Assembly: GCF_006543045.1 (NCBI RefSeq)
Contig: NZ_RBZW01000012.1
Span: 153,417-217,416, forward strand
Reading direction: 5' to 3'
Length of the DNA stretch: 64,000 bases
From: Salinadaptatus halalkaliphilus
Lineage (GTDB): Archaea; Halobacteriota; Halobacteria; Halobacteriales; Natrialbaceae
This document shows positions 33,677-43,104 of this stretch, piece after piece. A model generated the notes under the pieces. The model was not told where the DNA came from. It searched no databases and saw only the letters and a program-made list of their open reading frames with translations. The position numbers and the translations under genes were made by a program. Position 1 is the stretch's first letter. Each line of letters opens with the position of its first letter.

Positions 33677-35311
33677 ATGACGCGAACGCTTCTCGTCGCC
33701 GGAACTGCGAGCCACGTCGGCAAGTCGACCGTCGCCGCGGGGCTCTGTCGACTGCTGGCCGACCGCGGCGTCGCCGTCGCGCCGTTCAAGGGCCAGAACA
33801 TGAGCAACAACGCTCGAGTCGTCCTTCGAGCGGACGTGATCGACCGAGACGAGCCACGCGACACCGAGGGCGATCCAGCGGCCGACCAGTGGGGCGAGAT
33901 CGGCGTCTCGCAGTTCGTCCAGGCCAGAGCCGCCCGGACGACCCCGACGACGGACTGCAACCCCGTCCTGTTGAAGCCCCGTGGCGACGGCGAGAGCCAG
34001 CTCGTCCTCCAGGGCGAGGCCCACGAGCACGTCCCCGCGGGGACGTACTACGAGGAGTACTGGGAGCGAGCACGTGAGGCCGCCGAACAGTCCTACCGAC
34101 GGCTGGCGGCCGACCACAAGGTGATCGTGGCCGAGGGCGCCGGCAGCATCGGCGAGATCAACCTCCACGACCGCGACCTCGCGAACGTCGAGACGGCTCA
34201 GTTCGCGGATGCCGACATCCTCCTGCTGGTCGACATCGAACGCGGCGGCGCGTTCGCCAGTCTCTACGGTACCCTCGAGTTACTCCCCGAGAGCCTCCGC
34301 GAGCGCGTCGTCGGGGCGGTCATCACGAAGTTCCGCGGCGACCGGTCCCTGCTCGAGCCGGGGATCGAGGAGATCGAATCCCGAACCGGCGTCCCCATAC
34401 TCGGCGTCGTTCCGTACGCGGATCCCGGACTTCCCGAGGAAGATAGCGTCGGGCTCCCCGGTCCCGAATCCCGTGGCGTCCACGGCGAGGACGACGGCAT
34501 CCCGGAGCAGTCCCGTATACGGATCGCCGTCCCGCGGCTGCCACGCATCTCGAACGCGACCGACCTCGAGGCGCTGGCCGGCGAACCCGGCGTCTCGGTC
34601 GAGTACGTCCCGGTCGCACCCGGGGAGAAGACGACCGATCCGACCGCCGCACTTGCCGACGCCGACGCCGTCGTCGTCCCCGGCACAAAAAACACGGTCG
34701 ACGATCTGCTCGCGCTTCGCGAGGCCGGCTTCGACGACGCGCTCGCGTCCTTCGACGGCCCGATCGTCGGCATCTGTGGCGGCTATCAGCTACTGGGCAA
34801 ACGGATCACCAACGCCGCCCTCGAGGGGACCGGTACGGGCGACGTCGTCGAGGGTCTCGGCGTTCTCCCCGTCGAAACGCGCTTCGAGACCGACAAACAC
34901 GTCGAGCAAACGACGGTCCCGGTCGAGGCGAACGCGACGCCATTGCTCGAGGGTGCAACGGGGGAGGCGACGGGCTACGAGATTCACGCCGGATGCACAC
35001 ACGTGCTCCCGACCGCGAGCGTCACCCGACCGCTGGGCGACTCGAGCGTCGCCCACGAACGGATACTCGGCACGTACTTGCACGGACTCTTCGACAACGT
35101 CGCCGTTCGGGAGGCGTTTCTCGAGGGCGTGGCGAGGTCGGCCGGCGTCTCATGGCCGCCGGAAACCGAGACGACGCCGGGGGACGACGGATCGACGACA
35201 TCGACACTCACCGGTGAGACGCCTGCGGATCGGGCGGCGACGCTCGTCCGGGAACACGTCGCCCTCGAGACGTTGGGTGGCCACTTCGTCGGGGCATCGA
35301 ACGATCGGTGA
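33677..35311 (+). CDS. cbiP: Cobyric acid synthase
   Basis: A 544-residue amidotransferase of cobalamin synthesis that amidates four side chains of adenosylcobyrinic acid diamide. The N-terminal dethiobiotin-synthase-like ATPase domain has the P-loop [13 protein letters not shown] and [12 protein letters not shown] (close to the N-terminus), with [14 protein letters not shown] near 150. The C-terminal class I glutaminase domain has the nucleophile Cys in [10 protein letters not shown] and a His in the [11 protein letters not shown] block. It is about 40 residues longer than usual because of acidic insertions. No other cobalamin gene adjoins it. Confidence 0.94.
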   Translation: MTRTLLVAGTASHVGKSTVAAGLCRLLADRGVAVAPFKGQNMSNNARVVLRADVIDRDEPRDTEGDPAADQWGEIGVSQFVQARAARTTPTTDCNPVLLKPRGDGESQLVLQGEAHEHVPAGTYYEEYWERAREAAEQSYRRLAADHKVIVAEGAGSIGEINLHDRDLANVETAQFADADILLLVDIERGGAFASLYGTLELLPESLRERVVGAVITKFRGDRSLLEPGIEEIESRTGVPILGVVPYADPGLPEEDSVGLPGPESRGVHGEDDGIPEQSRIRIAVPRLPRISNATDLEALAGEPGVSVEYVPVAPGEKTTDPTAALADADAVVVPGTKNTVDDLLALREAGFDDALASFDGPIVGICGGYQLLGKRITNAALEGTGTGDVVEGLGVLPVETRFETDKHVEQTTVPVEANATPLLEGATGEATGYEIHAGCTHVLPTASVTRPLGDSSVAHERILGTYLHGLFDNVAVREAFLEGVARSAGVSWPPETETTPGDDGSTTSTLTGETPADRAATLVREHVALETLGGHFVGASNDR

Positions 35312-35381
35312 GAACCGAGAGGAGTGCGAGCGACGGAGTATCGACCGACAGCAACGACCGAGAACAGCAGACTGCGTGTCG

Positions 35382-35771
35382 CTACGTCGGACTGGATCGG
35401 TAGGTTCCGAGTAGCTCCTCTAAGATGATACACTCCTGGTCGGTCGAGTCGTAGTGGGTATCGATGAATCGCTCTGCGGCCTCGTAATCGCCGCGAAGGC
35501 CGTGTTTGCGAACCGTGATGACGGCGTCGAGAAAGAAGGTTCCGCCGTCGGTCCCGAGGGCTTTGGCGTGATCTTCCTCGCTGATGTCGAGTTCGGTCTT
35601 GATCTCGTCGAAGTTGAATGTCTTGACGTCGTGATCCGGGTTGATAAGCGTGAGAACGTACTCCGCGGAGAACCGATAGAACTCGGATTTACTCTCGAAC
35701 ATACCGTCTTCGACGAGGTGGTCGATCTCTTCGACGACCTCGTCAGGATATCTGACGGTATCTTTGGCCAT
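35382..35771 (-). CDS. Ribbon-helix-helix DNA-binding regulator, 129 aa
   Basis: The N-terminal 45 residues form a ribbon-helix-helix: the strand DTVRYPDEVVEEID, helix LVEDGMFESKSEFYRFSAEY. The pattern RYP...GxFxSKSEFxR is that of haloarchaeal CopG-like regulators, including the CdrS/CdrL family that controls cell division genes. The extra C-terminal 80 residues resemble the longer CdrL type, but no ftsZ adjoins it, so I give no symbol. Upstream (35772-36025) there is a nested inverted repeat that could be its operator. Confidence 0.8.
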   Translation of the reverse strand: MAKDTVRYPDEVVEEIDHLVEDGMFESKSEFYRFSAEYVLTLINPDHDVKTFNFDEIKTELDISEEDHAKALGTDGGTFFLDAVITVRKHGLRGDYEAAERFIDTHYDSTDQECIILEELLGTYRSSPT

Positions 35772-35909
35772 GATCTCAACTACCTCGCTACTCGCTAATT
35801 ATAGTTTCGGATGTGTCGGGTATGCTAACACTCGAGACCGGGCGCGTGGCGGGCAGCCGAGACGTTCCAACTCGGTCGCTTCTGATCCGTCATAATCGAT
35901 CGAATAAAG

Positions 35910-35946
35910 ATAGAACAGGCGTTACAACGCCTGAGGGTTGTTCTAT
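35910..35946. promoter_or_regulatory. Nested inverted repeat, operator candidate
   Basis: The inner arms CAGGCGTT (35916-35923) and AACGCCTG (35926-35933) are a perfect 8-bp inverted repeat with a 2-base centre. The outer arms ATAGAACA (35910-35917) and TGTTCTAT (35939-35946) are also a perfect inverted repeat, overlapping the inner one by two bases. It lies between the divergent RHH and MTH865 genes, about 45 bp before the TATA box of the latter. Ribbon-helix-helix proteins bind such symmetric sites. A transcript hairpin is the alternative. Confidence 0.55.
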
Positions 35947-35990
35947 AGTTGTCTCGAGGGATGTCTATGAGGTGTGTGCAACTACCTGCA

Positions 35991-36006
35991 GATTTATTAT
36001 TTATCG
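35991..36006 (+). promoter_or_regulatory. TATA region of the MTH865-family gene
   Basis: gatttattatttatcg is the only strongly AT-rich stretch here and lies 20-35 bp before the ATG at 36026, as expected for a leaderless haloarchaeal transcript. Confidence 0.6.
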
Positions 36007-36025
36007 CCTGGTAGTGGGAGATGCA

Positions 36026-36277
36026 ATGGCAGACGAAGACGAAATCCGCGAGCAGATGATCGAGGCGTTCGAGGGCGCTGACTATCCGGTCTCGAGTGCG
36101 ATGGATCTCGTACCCGCACTCCCAAACGGTCCCGGTACGAAGTTCGAGTCCGGTGACTTCTCGATGACCGCGATGGAACTGAATACGAAAACGTCCGGGG
36201 GCGACTTCCCGTACGACGATGTCGAACCGTTTGTCGACGATATCATCGACGATCTCAAAGAGCAAGGCGAGATTTGA
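36026..36277 (+). CDS. MTH865-family protein, 83 aa
   Basis: An acidic 83-residue protein starting MADEDEIREQMIEAFEGADYP. It follows the pattern of Methanothermobacter MTH865 across its length (IxxAFEGADYPVSS, ALPNGPGTKFESGD, DFPYDDVEPFVDDIID). MTH865 is a small EF-hand-like helical protein without known function. The start is supported by the TATA box 20-35 bp upstream. A longer frame upstream lacks coding character. Confidence 0.85.
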   Translation: MADEDEIREQMIEAFEGADYPVSSAMDLVPALPNGPGTKFESGDFSMTAMELNTKTSGGDFPYDDVEPFVDDIIDDLKEQGEI

Positions 36278-36555
36278 GACGGCCAGATAGTTCCGTTCGC
36301 CGGTGATTGCCAAACCGCACGTCGATCGTCGACTGCGGTCAGACCCGATCGGTTTCCTCGAGTGCAGACAGCGTCGGCTCTGGGGCTGCTCGAGATAGCG
36401 GGCCCACCGACACTTGGCATCACTATCACTGTATAGATACGTCGCTGCGTCCCCCATCGAACCGTCAAAATCACCAGGTTTTTATTCCGGAATGTTTTCT
36501 GCAGCACAAAGTGGCGGAATGAAGCGGCGGTGTGGGGACGAGCAAACTGAGACGT

Positions 36556-38532
36556 ATGGAACGTGACATACAACAGGACACGATCGTCCTCGTGACAGAA
36601 TCCGTCGAGACGGATAGCTACTGCTGTGATCGACTTCCCGACACCGACTACCCGGTCGATCCTGTCACAGCCGACTCGCTCGAAACGACACTCGAGACGG
36701 TAACGCCGGTCGGCATCGTCGTTTCGCTCGAGGCGGTCGAGTCGATTCGCCACTGTCTCGAGACCGTCCAGGACGTCGCTACTCGCGTCCCGACGATCGT
36801 TTCGCCACGGGAGGGATCGGAGGCGATCGCGGCGGCCGCGGTACGAGGCGGCGCCGACGAGTACGTACCGCTGGAGTCGGATGCGCGACGCGAGCGGATT
36901 CACACCACACTCGAGAGCGGTACTGAGACGGCACACCACCAGTCGGAATCGTATCACCGAATTCTCGCGACGGAACTGCCCGACGAAGGGTTCGTCATCG
37001 CTGCGGACGGTACCTATCTCGAGGCGAGACTCCGGCCGGAGGCGACGGAACTGTACTCGATGCCCGCCGAGGAGTTGGTCGGGAGTGGCCTCGCTGACGT
37101 GTTCCCCGAGGAGACTGCACGTCGGCTCCAGACGTGTATTGCACGCACGCTCGAGACCGGCGACCGGCAGTCGATCGAGTACGACGCTCCGACGACGGAG
37201 GGTCGTCGCTGGTACGAAGCACGGGTCGTCCCGACGGACGAACGGGTCGACGGTCGCCGGGCCGTCGTCTGGCTTGCCAGAGATATTACCGAACGGGTGC
37301 GACGGGAGCAGGAATTACGCTCCCGCCAGAGCGAACTCGAGACGTTCAACAAGATCAACGCGGTCGGTCGCCAGGTGTTCGAGACCCTGATCGACGCGAC
37401 CGACCGAGACGCGATCGAGACGGCAATCTGTTCGAATCTCGTCGATTCGGAGCTCTATAGCGGCTCCTGGATCGCCGAACGCAAGCCCGACGGCGAACTC
37501 GTGTATCGAACCGGCAGCGGCGAAGCGATGTCGTATCTCGAGTGTGTCGAGTCCAGATCAGCCGACGACGGATTCCCCGCCGCACAGGCGGCAGTGACCG
37601 ACGAGAGCCATACTGTAACACGCATTCGAGAGCGCGAGCCGCTCCCGGATCCCTTACAACAGGCAGCCTGTGACGACGATGTCGAATCGGTGCTTGCGGT
37701 ACCGATCGCGTACGAAGACGCAACGTATGGCGTCCTGACCGTCCTGTCACCCCGAATTGATGCCTTTAGCGACCACGAACAGAACGGGTTCGAACTGCTG
37801 GGTGAGACGATGGGGTTTGCGATCATGGCGGTTAAAAACCGGCAACTGTTGTTCGCCGACTCGGCGGTCGAGCTCGAGTTCCGAATCGACGGGGGCGATA
37901 GCTTTTCGTTCGATCTCACCCAGCAATACGACTGTACGTGTACGCTCGAGTGGACGGGGATGACGACCGACGGACAGACCTATCAGTTCGTGACGATCGA
38001 CGGGCTCGACGGGGAGACGGTCTGTGACGAGGCGGGCGCTCACCAGTCGATCGAGACGTATCGACTTGTTTCCGACGGGACCGACCAGTGTACGATCGAA
38101 ATGCAACTGTGCGAATCGGGTGTCCAGACGTTGACGAACCACGGCGTAACGATTCGAGACGTTACGGTCGAGGACGGTGTCGGAAACTGTCTCGTCGAGG
38201 TCTCACAAGACGCGAACGTTCGGGAGATCGCAACGGCACTCGCAAACGTTTACGAACATACCGAACTCGTCGCTCGTCGGGCGGTTGACCGGCCGGTCCA
38301 GACCGCAGCCCAGCGGCGGGATCGTATCCTCGACGAACTAACCGACAGACAGCTGACGACGCTTCGACTCGGATACTATGGCGGCTTTTTCGAGTGGCCA
38401 CGCGAGAGTACCGGCGAAGAAATCGCCGACGCGATGGACATCTCCCCGCCGACGATGCACCAGCACCTTCGCAAGGGCCTCAAGACGGTGCTACGCGAGT
38501 TCTTCGAGAACAGTGCTGCCACGGGCCGATGA
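36556..38532 (+). CDS. Bat-like sensor-regulator (receiver-like, PAS, GAF, Bat domain and HTH-10)
   Basis: A 658-residue cytoplasmic regulator of the bacterio-opsin-activator type; a GTG start eight codons upstream is also possible. The order is: receiver-like domain without clear phospho-Asp (1-115; AAAVRGGADEYVPLE), PAS (about 130-260; ends WLARDITERVRREQEL), GAF (285-430; VESVLAVPIAYEDATYGVLTVL) and a Bat domain (about 435-590). Last is HTH-10 (590-655; LTDRQLTTLRLGYYGGFFEWPRES... STGEEIADAMDISPPTMHQHL in two parts). Such proteins sense light, redox or oxygen and activate gene sets. The target here is unknown. Confidence 0.9.
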   Translation: MERDIQQDTIVLVTESVETDSYCCDRLPDTDYPVDPVTADSLETTLETVTPVGIVVSLEAVESIRHCLETVQDVATRVPTIVSPREGSEAIAAAAVRGGADEYVPLESDARRERIHTTLESGTETAHHQSESYHRILATELPDEGFVIAADGTYLEARLRPEATELYSMPAEELVGSGLADVFPEETARRLQTCIARTLETGDRQSIEYDAPTTEGRRWYEARVVPTDERVDGRRAVVWLARDITERVRREQELRSRQSELETFNKINAVGRQVFETLIDATDRDAIETAICSNLVDSELYSGSWIAERKPDGELVYRTGSGEAMSYLECVESRSADDGFPAAQAAVTDESHTVTRIREREPLPDPLQQAACDDDVESVLAVPIAYEDATYGVLTVLSPRIDAFSDHEQNGFELLGETMGFAIMAVKNRQLLFADSAVELEFRIDGGDSFSFDLTQQYDCTCTLEWTGMTTDGQTYQFVTIDGLDGETVCDEAGAHQSIETYRLVSDGTDQCTIEMQLCESGVQTLTNHGVTIRDVTVEDGVGNCLVEVSQDANVREIATALANVYEHTELVARRAVDRPVQTAAQRRDRILDELTDRQLTTLRLGYYGGFFEWPRESTGEEIADAMDISPPTMHQHLRKGLKTVLREFFENSAATGR

Positions 38533-38605
38533 GCCGACGCGTAACGGTTCGCCTTGTCTCCGACTCGATGCGAAACCGATCACCGACGAGGCGCCCAACC
38601 CCACG

Positions 38606-38923
38606 TCATCGAGACTGTCGTGAAACGATCGGGCGGTCGATTCCTCGACACTCCACATCGCCTGTCGGTGTGGATACGTGACGTGTATCGACAGCACGAA
38701 CCGTTTCGCGGTCGATACGAATCTCGAGCCAGTGTGGCGCTGCAGCCGGGTCGACTCGCCGTAAGGCGAGCAGGGACTGTTCGCGCGTTTCGACGACGAG
38801 ACGGTCAGGGTCGGTCTGGCGCAAGCAAAGCCGCCAGTCCCCGCACCGTCGCTTGCGACGGAGCTCCCAGTCAGTGTAGTACTGTCCGTTCGAGCCCGCA
38901 AAGAGATCCTCGACGGAGCTCAC
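38606..38923 (-). CDS. Hypothetical protein, 105 aa
   Basis: A GTG-started minus-strand frame with third-position GC like the neighbours. The sequence LFAGSNGQYYTDWELRRKRR, then CGDWRLCLRQTDPDRLVVET and REQSLLALRRV, then PHWLEIRIDRETVRAV, alternates as a real mixed alpha/beta protein would. The antisense frames are rich in Arg and Ser and look like shadows. I do not recognise a family. It ends 73 bp from the end of the Bat-like gene, in convergent orientation. Confidence 0.5.
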   Translation of the reverse strand: MSSVEDLFAGSNGQYYTDWELRRKRRCGDWRLCLRQTDPDRLVVETREQSLLALRRVDPAAAPHWLEIRIDRETVRAVDTRHVSTPTGDVECRGIDRPIVSRQSR

Positions 38924-39156
38924 GGTCTTCCCCCGGCCGGTGGCCGCTCGCCCACAGTATCGCTACCGTCTGTGACTACCATCGTAAGCGAATCCAACGG
39001 CCGGTCGGGCATCGACGCTCGGATTCATTTCGACGACGTTTATAGTAGCGTGACTCTCTTTGATTCGTGAACATTTCGTCACATATCAGCGACTGTGTAT
39101 AACACGTGAATATGTGAACCCGGACCATCTGTACGCATCACGCGAAACGAGTATCT

Positions 39157-39912
39157 GTGACTCGACGAGCGTTCCTCGGTGCAGTCGGCTCGCTGCTCTC
39201 TGTTGGAGCGCTCTCGTATACGACGCGCGATCCGGCCGATAGTCTCGAGGTTCGATTTTGGCTCTCGGAACGAGCGGCGACCTACGACGACGTCGCCGAG
39301 CGCGTTCGATCCTCCCTTGAGCGGTTGCTGTCGTTCGAGTGGTGGGCACTTGAGGTGAGCTTCGGCGGCACCGTCACGGTCTCGACCGAGGACGGCGCTC
39401 GCGTGACGGTTGGTGGCGAGTGGCCGAAAGCGGTCTCGGCGGGAGCACTCGGTCGGACGGAACTCGAGCCCGCGACGGACGTGAATCTCCTGATCACCGA
39501 CGGACAGATGGCTGAGGCACCGACGGGATACGGGCTGCCCCACGTCGCTTCGGTCGGGGGTGCCCGGCACGTCGCGGCGCTCGAACCGATCGACGAGCTA
39601 CTCGCGACCGACGATCCGCAAAAACGGGTCCCGCTGTCGACGCCGACGCGGACCATGCAGGTGTTGCTTCACGAGGTCGGTCACGCACTCGGTCTCGACC
39701 ACGATCACGGTCTCGCTTACTGGGACGGACGAGCCGTCGTCGCGACGCCGATGATTAGCACGTACGCCTTCGATCCGGACTATCCAGTCGACCAAACACA
39801 GTGCGGGACGGCCTACGCATCCTCCGTCGCGACGCCGCGAAAACTTAGTTTCGCCTTTGCTGCGTGTGCCAAACGCGAACTCGAGACCTACAGCGGCGGC
39901 TTTCGTCCCTAA
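39157..39912 (+). CDS. Secreted zinc metalloprotease, metzincin-like
   Basis: A 251-residue protein beginning at GTG. The N-terminus MTRRAFLGAVGSLLSVGAL is an RR-containing export signal. The zinc motif LLHEVGHALGLDHDH provides His172, Glu173, His176 and His182 in HExxHxxGxxH form. A Met-turn candidate follows (ATPMISTY, Met199). This is the fold of metzincins (archaemetzincin, matrixin and others), but the rest matches no subfamily I know. It would act outside the cell. It converges with the phiH1-repressor-like gene. Confidence 0.85.
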   Translation: MTRRAFLGAVGSLLSVGALSYTTRDPADSLEVRFWLSERAATYDDVAERVRSSLERLLSFEWWALEVSFGGTVTVSTEDGARVTVGGEWPKAVSAGALGRTELEPATDVNLLITDGQMAEAPTGYGLPHVASVGGARHVAALEPIDELLATDDPQKRVPLSTPTRTMQVLLHEVGHALGLDHDHGLAYWDGRAVVATPMISTYAFDPDYPVDQTQCGTAYASSVATPRKLSFAFAACAKRELETYSGGFRP

Positions 39913-39944
39913 TCCAGATAAGGAACCAGCAGCCGTCGGTCGGC

Positions 39945-40292
39945 TTACTCGTCGTCCGCTTGTTCGTCGTCGCCGCGAGCGAAACTTGCCTGGCTCTGTC
40001 CGTCCTCGGCGCCTGGGCTCGGTCCCTCGATGAGCGCTTCGAAGTCGTCGGCCTCGTCGTACTGCTCGCGGTAGACCAGCGCTGCCTTCCCCGTCGACGT
40101 AATCTCGTAGAGCCCGGAGCGCTCTGCTGGGCCGATCTTCTCGACCAGCCCGTAATCTTCGAGCACGGGCAGTCTCGTGTTGATGTTCTTGCGGCTCTTC
40201 CCCGTATGTGCAGCCAGATTCGTCGCGACGTTGCGTCCTTTGGCTTCGAGTGCCTCGAGGATCAGGAAGTCAGTTGGTTGGCGTAGTTTCAC
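39945..40292 (-). CDS. Winged-helix regulator, phiH1-repressor-like
   Basis: A 115-residue protein. The first 75 residues form a winged helix (PTDFLILEALEAKGRNVATN, RKNINTRLPVLEDYGLVEKI, LYEITSTGKAAL) in the arrangement of the repressor of Halobacterium phage phiH1 and its many chromosomal relatives. The tail is acidic and disordered. The DNA before the ATG is AT-rich (40300-40360). Targets are unknown; no phage genes adjoin it. Confidence 0.85.
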   Translation of the reverse strand: MKLRQPTDFLILEALEAKGRNVATNLAAHTGKSRKNINTRLPVLEDYGLVEKIGPAERSGLYEITSTGKAALVYREQYDEADDFEALIEGPSPGAEDGQSQASFARGDDEQADDE

Positions 40293-40467
40293 TCTCGTTC
40301 ACTCTCGTACTGACTCTTTATTTCCAGTGGTAACTAATACTTTCGGCCTACAGTGGTTATTTCTACCAGTAACTCATCCGATGTCGACTGCAGGCTCGAG
40401 ACGCCATTAGTGCGCCCGAGCCCCGGCGGTTGTACCGGAACATCGGGCAGCGGCCCGTCTCGGTCGG

Positions 40468-41280
40468 TCAGATCTGTTCGAGCGCGTCGAGTCCGGTCGA
40501 GTCGAGCCACTCCAGAAACGTCGCGACGTCGGCGGGAGACGAAACGCGATAGGCAGCTGCGGACGGAGACGCCTGGCCGACTCGAATGCCGATTCCATCG
40601 GGTGCGATAGCGCGAAACGCGGATTCGTCGGTCACGTCGTCGCCGATGTAAAGCGTCGTCGTTCCCGGCGGCTGATCCGCTTCGAGTAAGGCCACGGCAT
40701 TACCTTTTCCCCAGGGAATCGACGGCCCGATCTCGATGACGCGTTTTCCCGTCGATACCGAGAGGGTGCCCTCGCCAACCCGATCGACGGTCCGTCGGGT
40801 GAGTCGCGTCACGAGGGGTCGAGCCTCGGCCGGTACCGTTCTCACGTGGACCGTTCCCGTGAGGCGTTTATTCTCTATCCTGATATTTGGTACGGGATCG
40901 AGGACGGTCTCGAGCACCGAACAGACGACTCCAAGCCGTTTTGCCCGTTTCCTGGCGACGGGATGGACCGCGATTGACTCGTCGCGTGCGAGCTCGAGTC
41001 CGTGATTGCCGGCGTAGAGACGCGGTCCGGCGATTCGCCGACGAACGTCTGCCAGTGCCCGACCGCTGACGATGGCTGTCGTGACTCGGGAGTCGGCGAC
41101 GAGCGACGCAAGCGCTCGTTCGGTCGCCGGCAGCGCCGTCGCCTCGTCGGGATCTTCGACGATCGGGGCGAGCGTGCCATCGAAATCGAGACAACACAAC
41201 AGCCGCCGACTCCCCGCCAGACGAGCGCGAACGTCGTCGTAGGAATCGACCAGTGGCCGGGGTGACACGTCAGTCGCCAT
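40468..41280 (-). CDS. otsB: Trehalose-6-phosphate phosphatase
   Basis: A 270-residue HAD-family phosphatase. Motif I is LDFDGTLAP with Asp32 and Asp34, motif II is AIVSGRAL, and LYAGNHGLEL is the trehalose-phosphatase signature. Motif III/IV is GKGNAVALL and YIGDDVTDESAF. It removes phosphate from trehalose-6-phosphate to give the compatible solute trehalose. The start lies 5 bp after the otsA stop, so the two form an operon and trehalose probably serves as an osmolyte or stress protectant. Confidence 0.95.
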   Translation of the reverse strand: MATDVSPRPLVDSYDDVRARLAGSRRLLCCLDFDGTLAPIVEDPDEATALPATERALASLVADSRVTTAIVSGRALADVRRRIAGPRLYAGNHGLELARDESIAVHPVARKRAKRLGVVCSVLETVLDPVPNIRIENKRLTGTVHVRTVPAEARPLVTRLTRRTVDRVGEGTLSVSTGKRVIEIGPSIPWGKGNAVALLEADQPPGTTTLYIGDDVTDESAFRAIAPDGIGIRVGQASPSAAAYRVSSPADVATFLEWLDSTGLDALEQI

Positions 41281-41285
41281 CCGAC

Positions 41286-42968
41286 TCAGATCGGTGGCGT
41301 TCGTTCCCGAGAGTCGTTATCGGTGTCCGGACGGGACACCGTCGAACGGTTCCGCGTTTGTACCCGTCGGATCCACTCGAATTGGGACTCCATCCACTGC
41401 TCGAGATCAGCCTCGAAGACGCGTGTTCGAAGCGTTTGCAGCCGGCGGTGGCGCTCGTGTGGTGCCATCGTGAGTGCCCGCTCGATCTGGGTGGCCGTCT
41501 CCTCGACATCGGTCGGATCGATAGAAAGTGCGTGCGAGCCGAGGTGGTCGTGTGCGCCGGCTTGGTCGCTCAATACGACGGTTCCAGTGCCGTCGACGCT
41601 CGCAGCGACGTACTCCTGGGTGACCAAGTTCATCCCGTCGAGCAACGGGCTCACGATCATCACGTCAGCGCGACGATAGAGCCCACAGAGCGTCTCGTGC
41701 TCGAGGTAGGCTTCGGTGTAGACGATCGGCTGCCAGTCGTCAGTTTCGAACCGGTCGTTGATCCGCTCGACCTCCTCTCTGACCAATTTTCCGTACCGTT
41801 CGTAAGCTGGAATATCGGTTCGGGAGGGTGTTGCCTTCTGGACGAACGTAAACTCGCCTTGCCACGCCGGATTGCGCTCGAAAAAGCGCTCGAGGGCGAC
41901 CAGCCGGTCGAGGATTCCTTTCGAGTAATCCAGCCGGTCGACGCCGAGCCCGAGAACGGTTTCGGAAGCCACGTCGTGGTCCTCGAGCACCGGGTTTTGG
42001 TCGGTCTTGGCCGACCGTGCCTCGCGGTCGTAGGAGTCGGCGTCGACCCCCATCGGCGTCGCGACGACCTGCGTTTTCGAGCCGTCGTACTCGACGGTAC
42101 GCTGGCGATAATCGACGGTCGCCGCCGGAACGAATCGGTCGACCGACTCCAGGAAATTCGTCACGTACCGATCGACGTGAAAGCCGAGCAAGTCGGCACC
42201 GAGCAGTCCGGTGAGGAGCTGGTCGCGAGCGGGACACGCCGCGAAGATGGACGGCGTCGGCCAGGGGATATGCCAGAACTGTGCGACGGTCGTCGACCGT
42301 GGTGTCGCCTCGCTGACAAGCTTCGGTGCGAACGCGAAGTGGTAGTCCTGAAACCAGACGACCGAGTCCGCGTCGGCGTGGTCGATGACCGCGTCCGCAA
42401 AGCGCTCGTTGACTCGCCGATACCACTCGAGGTCGGTCGGCCGATCGTCGACGAGATGGGGGAGCTCGTGACACAGCGGCCATAGCACGCGATTGCTGAA
42501 CCCGTAGTAGTAGCCGTCGACGGCCGCCTCCGAGAGGTCGACCCGCCCCAGCGTGTAGGCCTCGTCCTCGGGTGGAACGGCGACGCAGCCGCTGTCGTCA
42601 GTGACGTCGAAGTCGGCGTCGCCATCGCCCCAGGCGATCCACGTTCCCCGTTGCTCCCGGAGGACGGGATCGAGACCGGCCGTCAATCCGCCGGTCGGCT
42701 CGTCGACCGTTATCGATCGCTCGTCGGGATCCGGTCGATCCGATTCGGGCGCCTCGGTGGGTGGTTCCGTCCTGCCGTCGCCACCGTCATCCGCGTCGTC
42801 GTACTCGTGACGGTAGGGTTGACGGTTGGAGACGACGATCAACGATCCGGGAACGGCCGTCCCGTCGGCGTCGGCTCCATCCAGTCGTCTGCCGCCGTCT
42901 GCTCGTATCCGGTGCGTCCTCGAGTACGTCAACGACAGTCGCTCGTCGGGAACTCGCATTCGCTGCAA
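41286..42968 (-). CDS. otsA: Trehalose-6-phosphate synthase
   Basis: A 560-residue GT20 glycosyltransferase that joins UDP- or other NDP-glucose to glucose-6-phosphate. Key blocks: LIVVSNRQPYRHEY (48-61, sugar-phosphate loop), VWFQDYHFAFAPKLV, FWHIPWPTPSIFAACPARDQLLTGLLGADLLGF in several short motifs, LGVDRLDYSKGILDRL and LVTQEYVAASVDGTGTVVLS with the NDP-sugar loop. It carries an acidic insert of about 40 residues (63-100). The N-terminal 45 residues are not conserved, and the start could be the fourth codon ATG. otsB follows 5 bp later. Confidence 0.95.
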   Translation of the reverse strand: MQRMRVPDERLSLTYSRTHRIRADGGRRLDGADADGTAVPGSLIVVSNRQPYRHEYDDADDGGDGRTEPPTEAPESDRPDPDERSITVDEPTGGLTAGLDPVLREQRGTWIAWGDGDADFDVTDDSGCVAVPPEDEAYTLGRVDLSEAAVDGYYYGFSNRVLWPLCHELPHLVDDRPTDLEWYRRVNERFADAVIDHADADSVVWFQDYHFAFAPKLVSEATPRSTTVAQFWHIPWPTPSIFAACPARDQLLTGLLGADLLGFHVDRYVTNFLESVDRFVPAATVDYRQRTVEYDGSKTQVVATPMGVDADSYDREARSAKTDQNPVLEDHDVASETVLGLGVDRLDYSKGILDRLVALERFFERNPAWQGEFTFVQKATPSRTDIPAYERYGKLVREEVERINDRFETDDWQPIVYTEAYLEHETLCGLYRRADVMIVSPLLDGMNLVTQEYVAASVDGTGTVVLSDQAGAHDHLGSHALSIDPTDVEETATQIERALTMAPHERHRRLQTLRTRVFEADLEQWMESQFEWIRRVQTRNRSTVSRPDTDNDSRERTPPI

Positions 42969-43104
42969 ACAGACAGCGCGGGCACGGGTCGGTGCACGGC
43001 CTGCAGCCGCATGGTGCTCATACTGTCACCAACGGTAAACACACAATTACTGCGGACTGTAGGCTGACCCAAACGTTGATCGGCTCCGTCGGTGACACTC
43101 CCGT

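Noticed and set aside
38491..38901. 136-codon minus-strand frame overlapping the hypothetical gene at 38606-38923
   Set aside because: Ser/Thr/Arg-rich shadow; the frame at 38606-38923 has far better codon bias.
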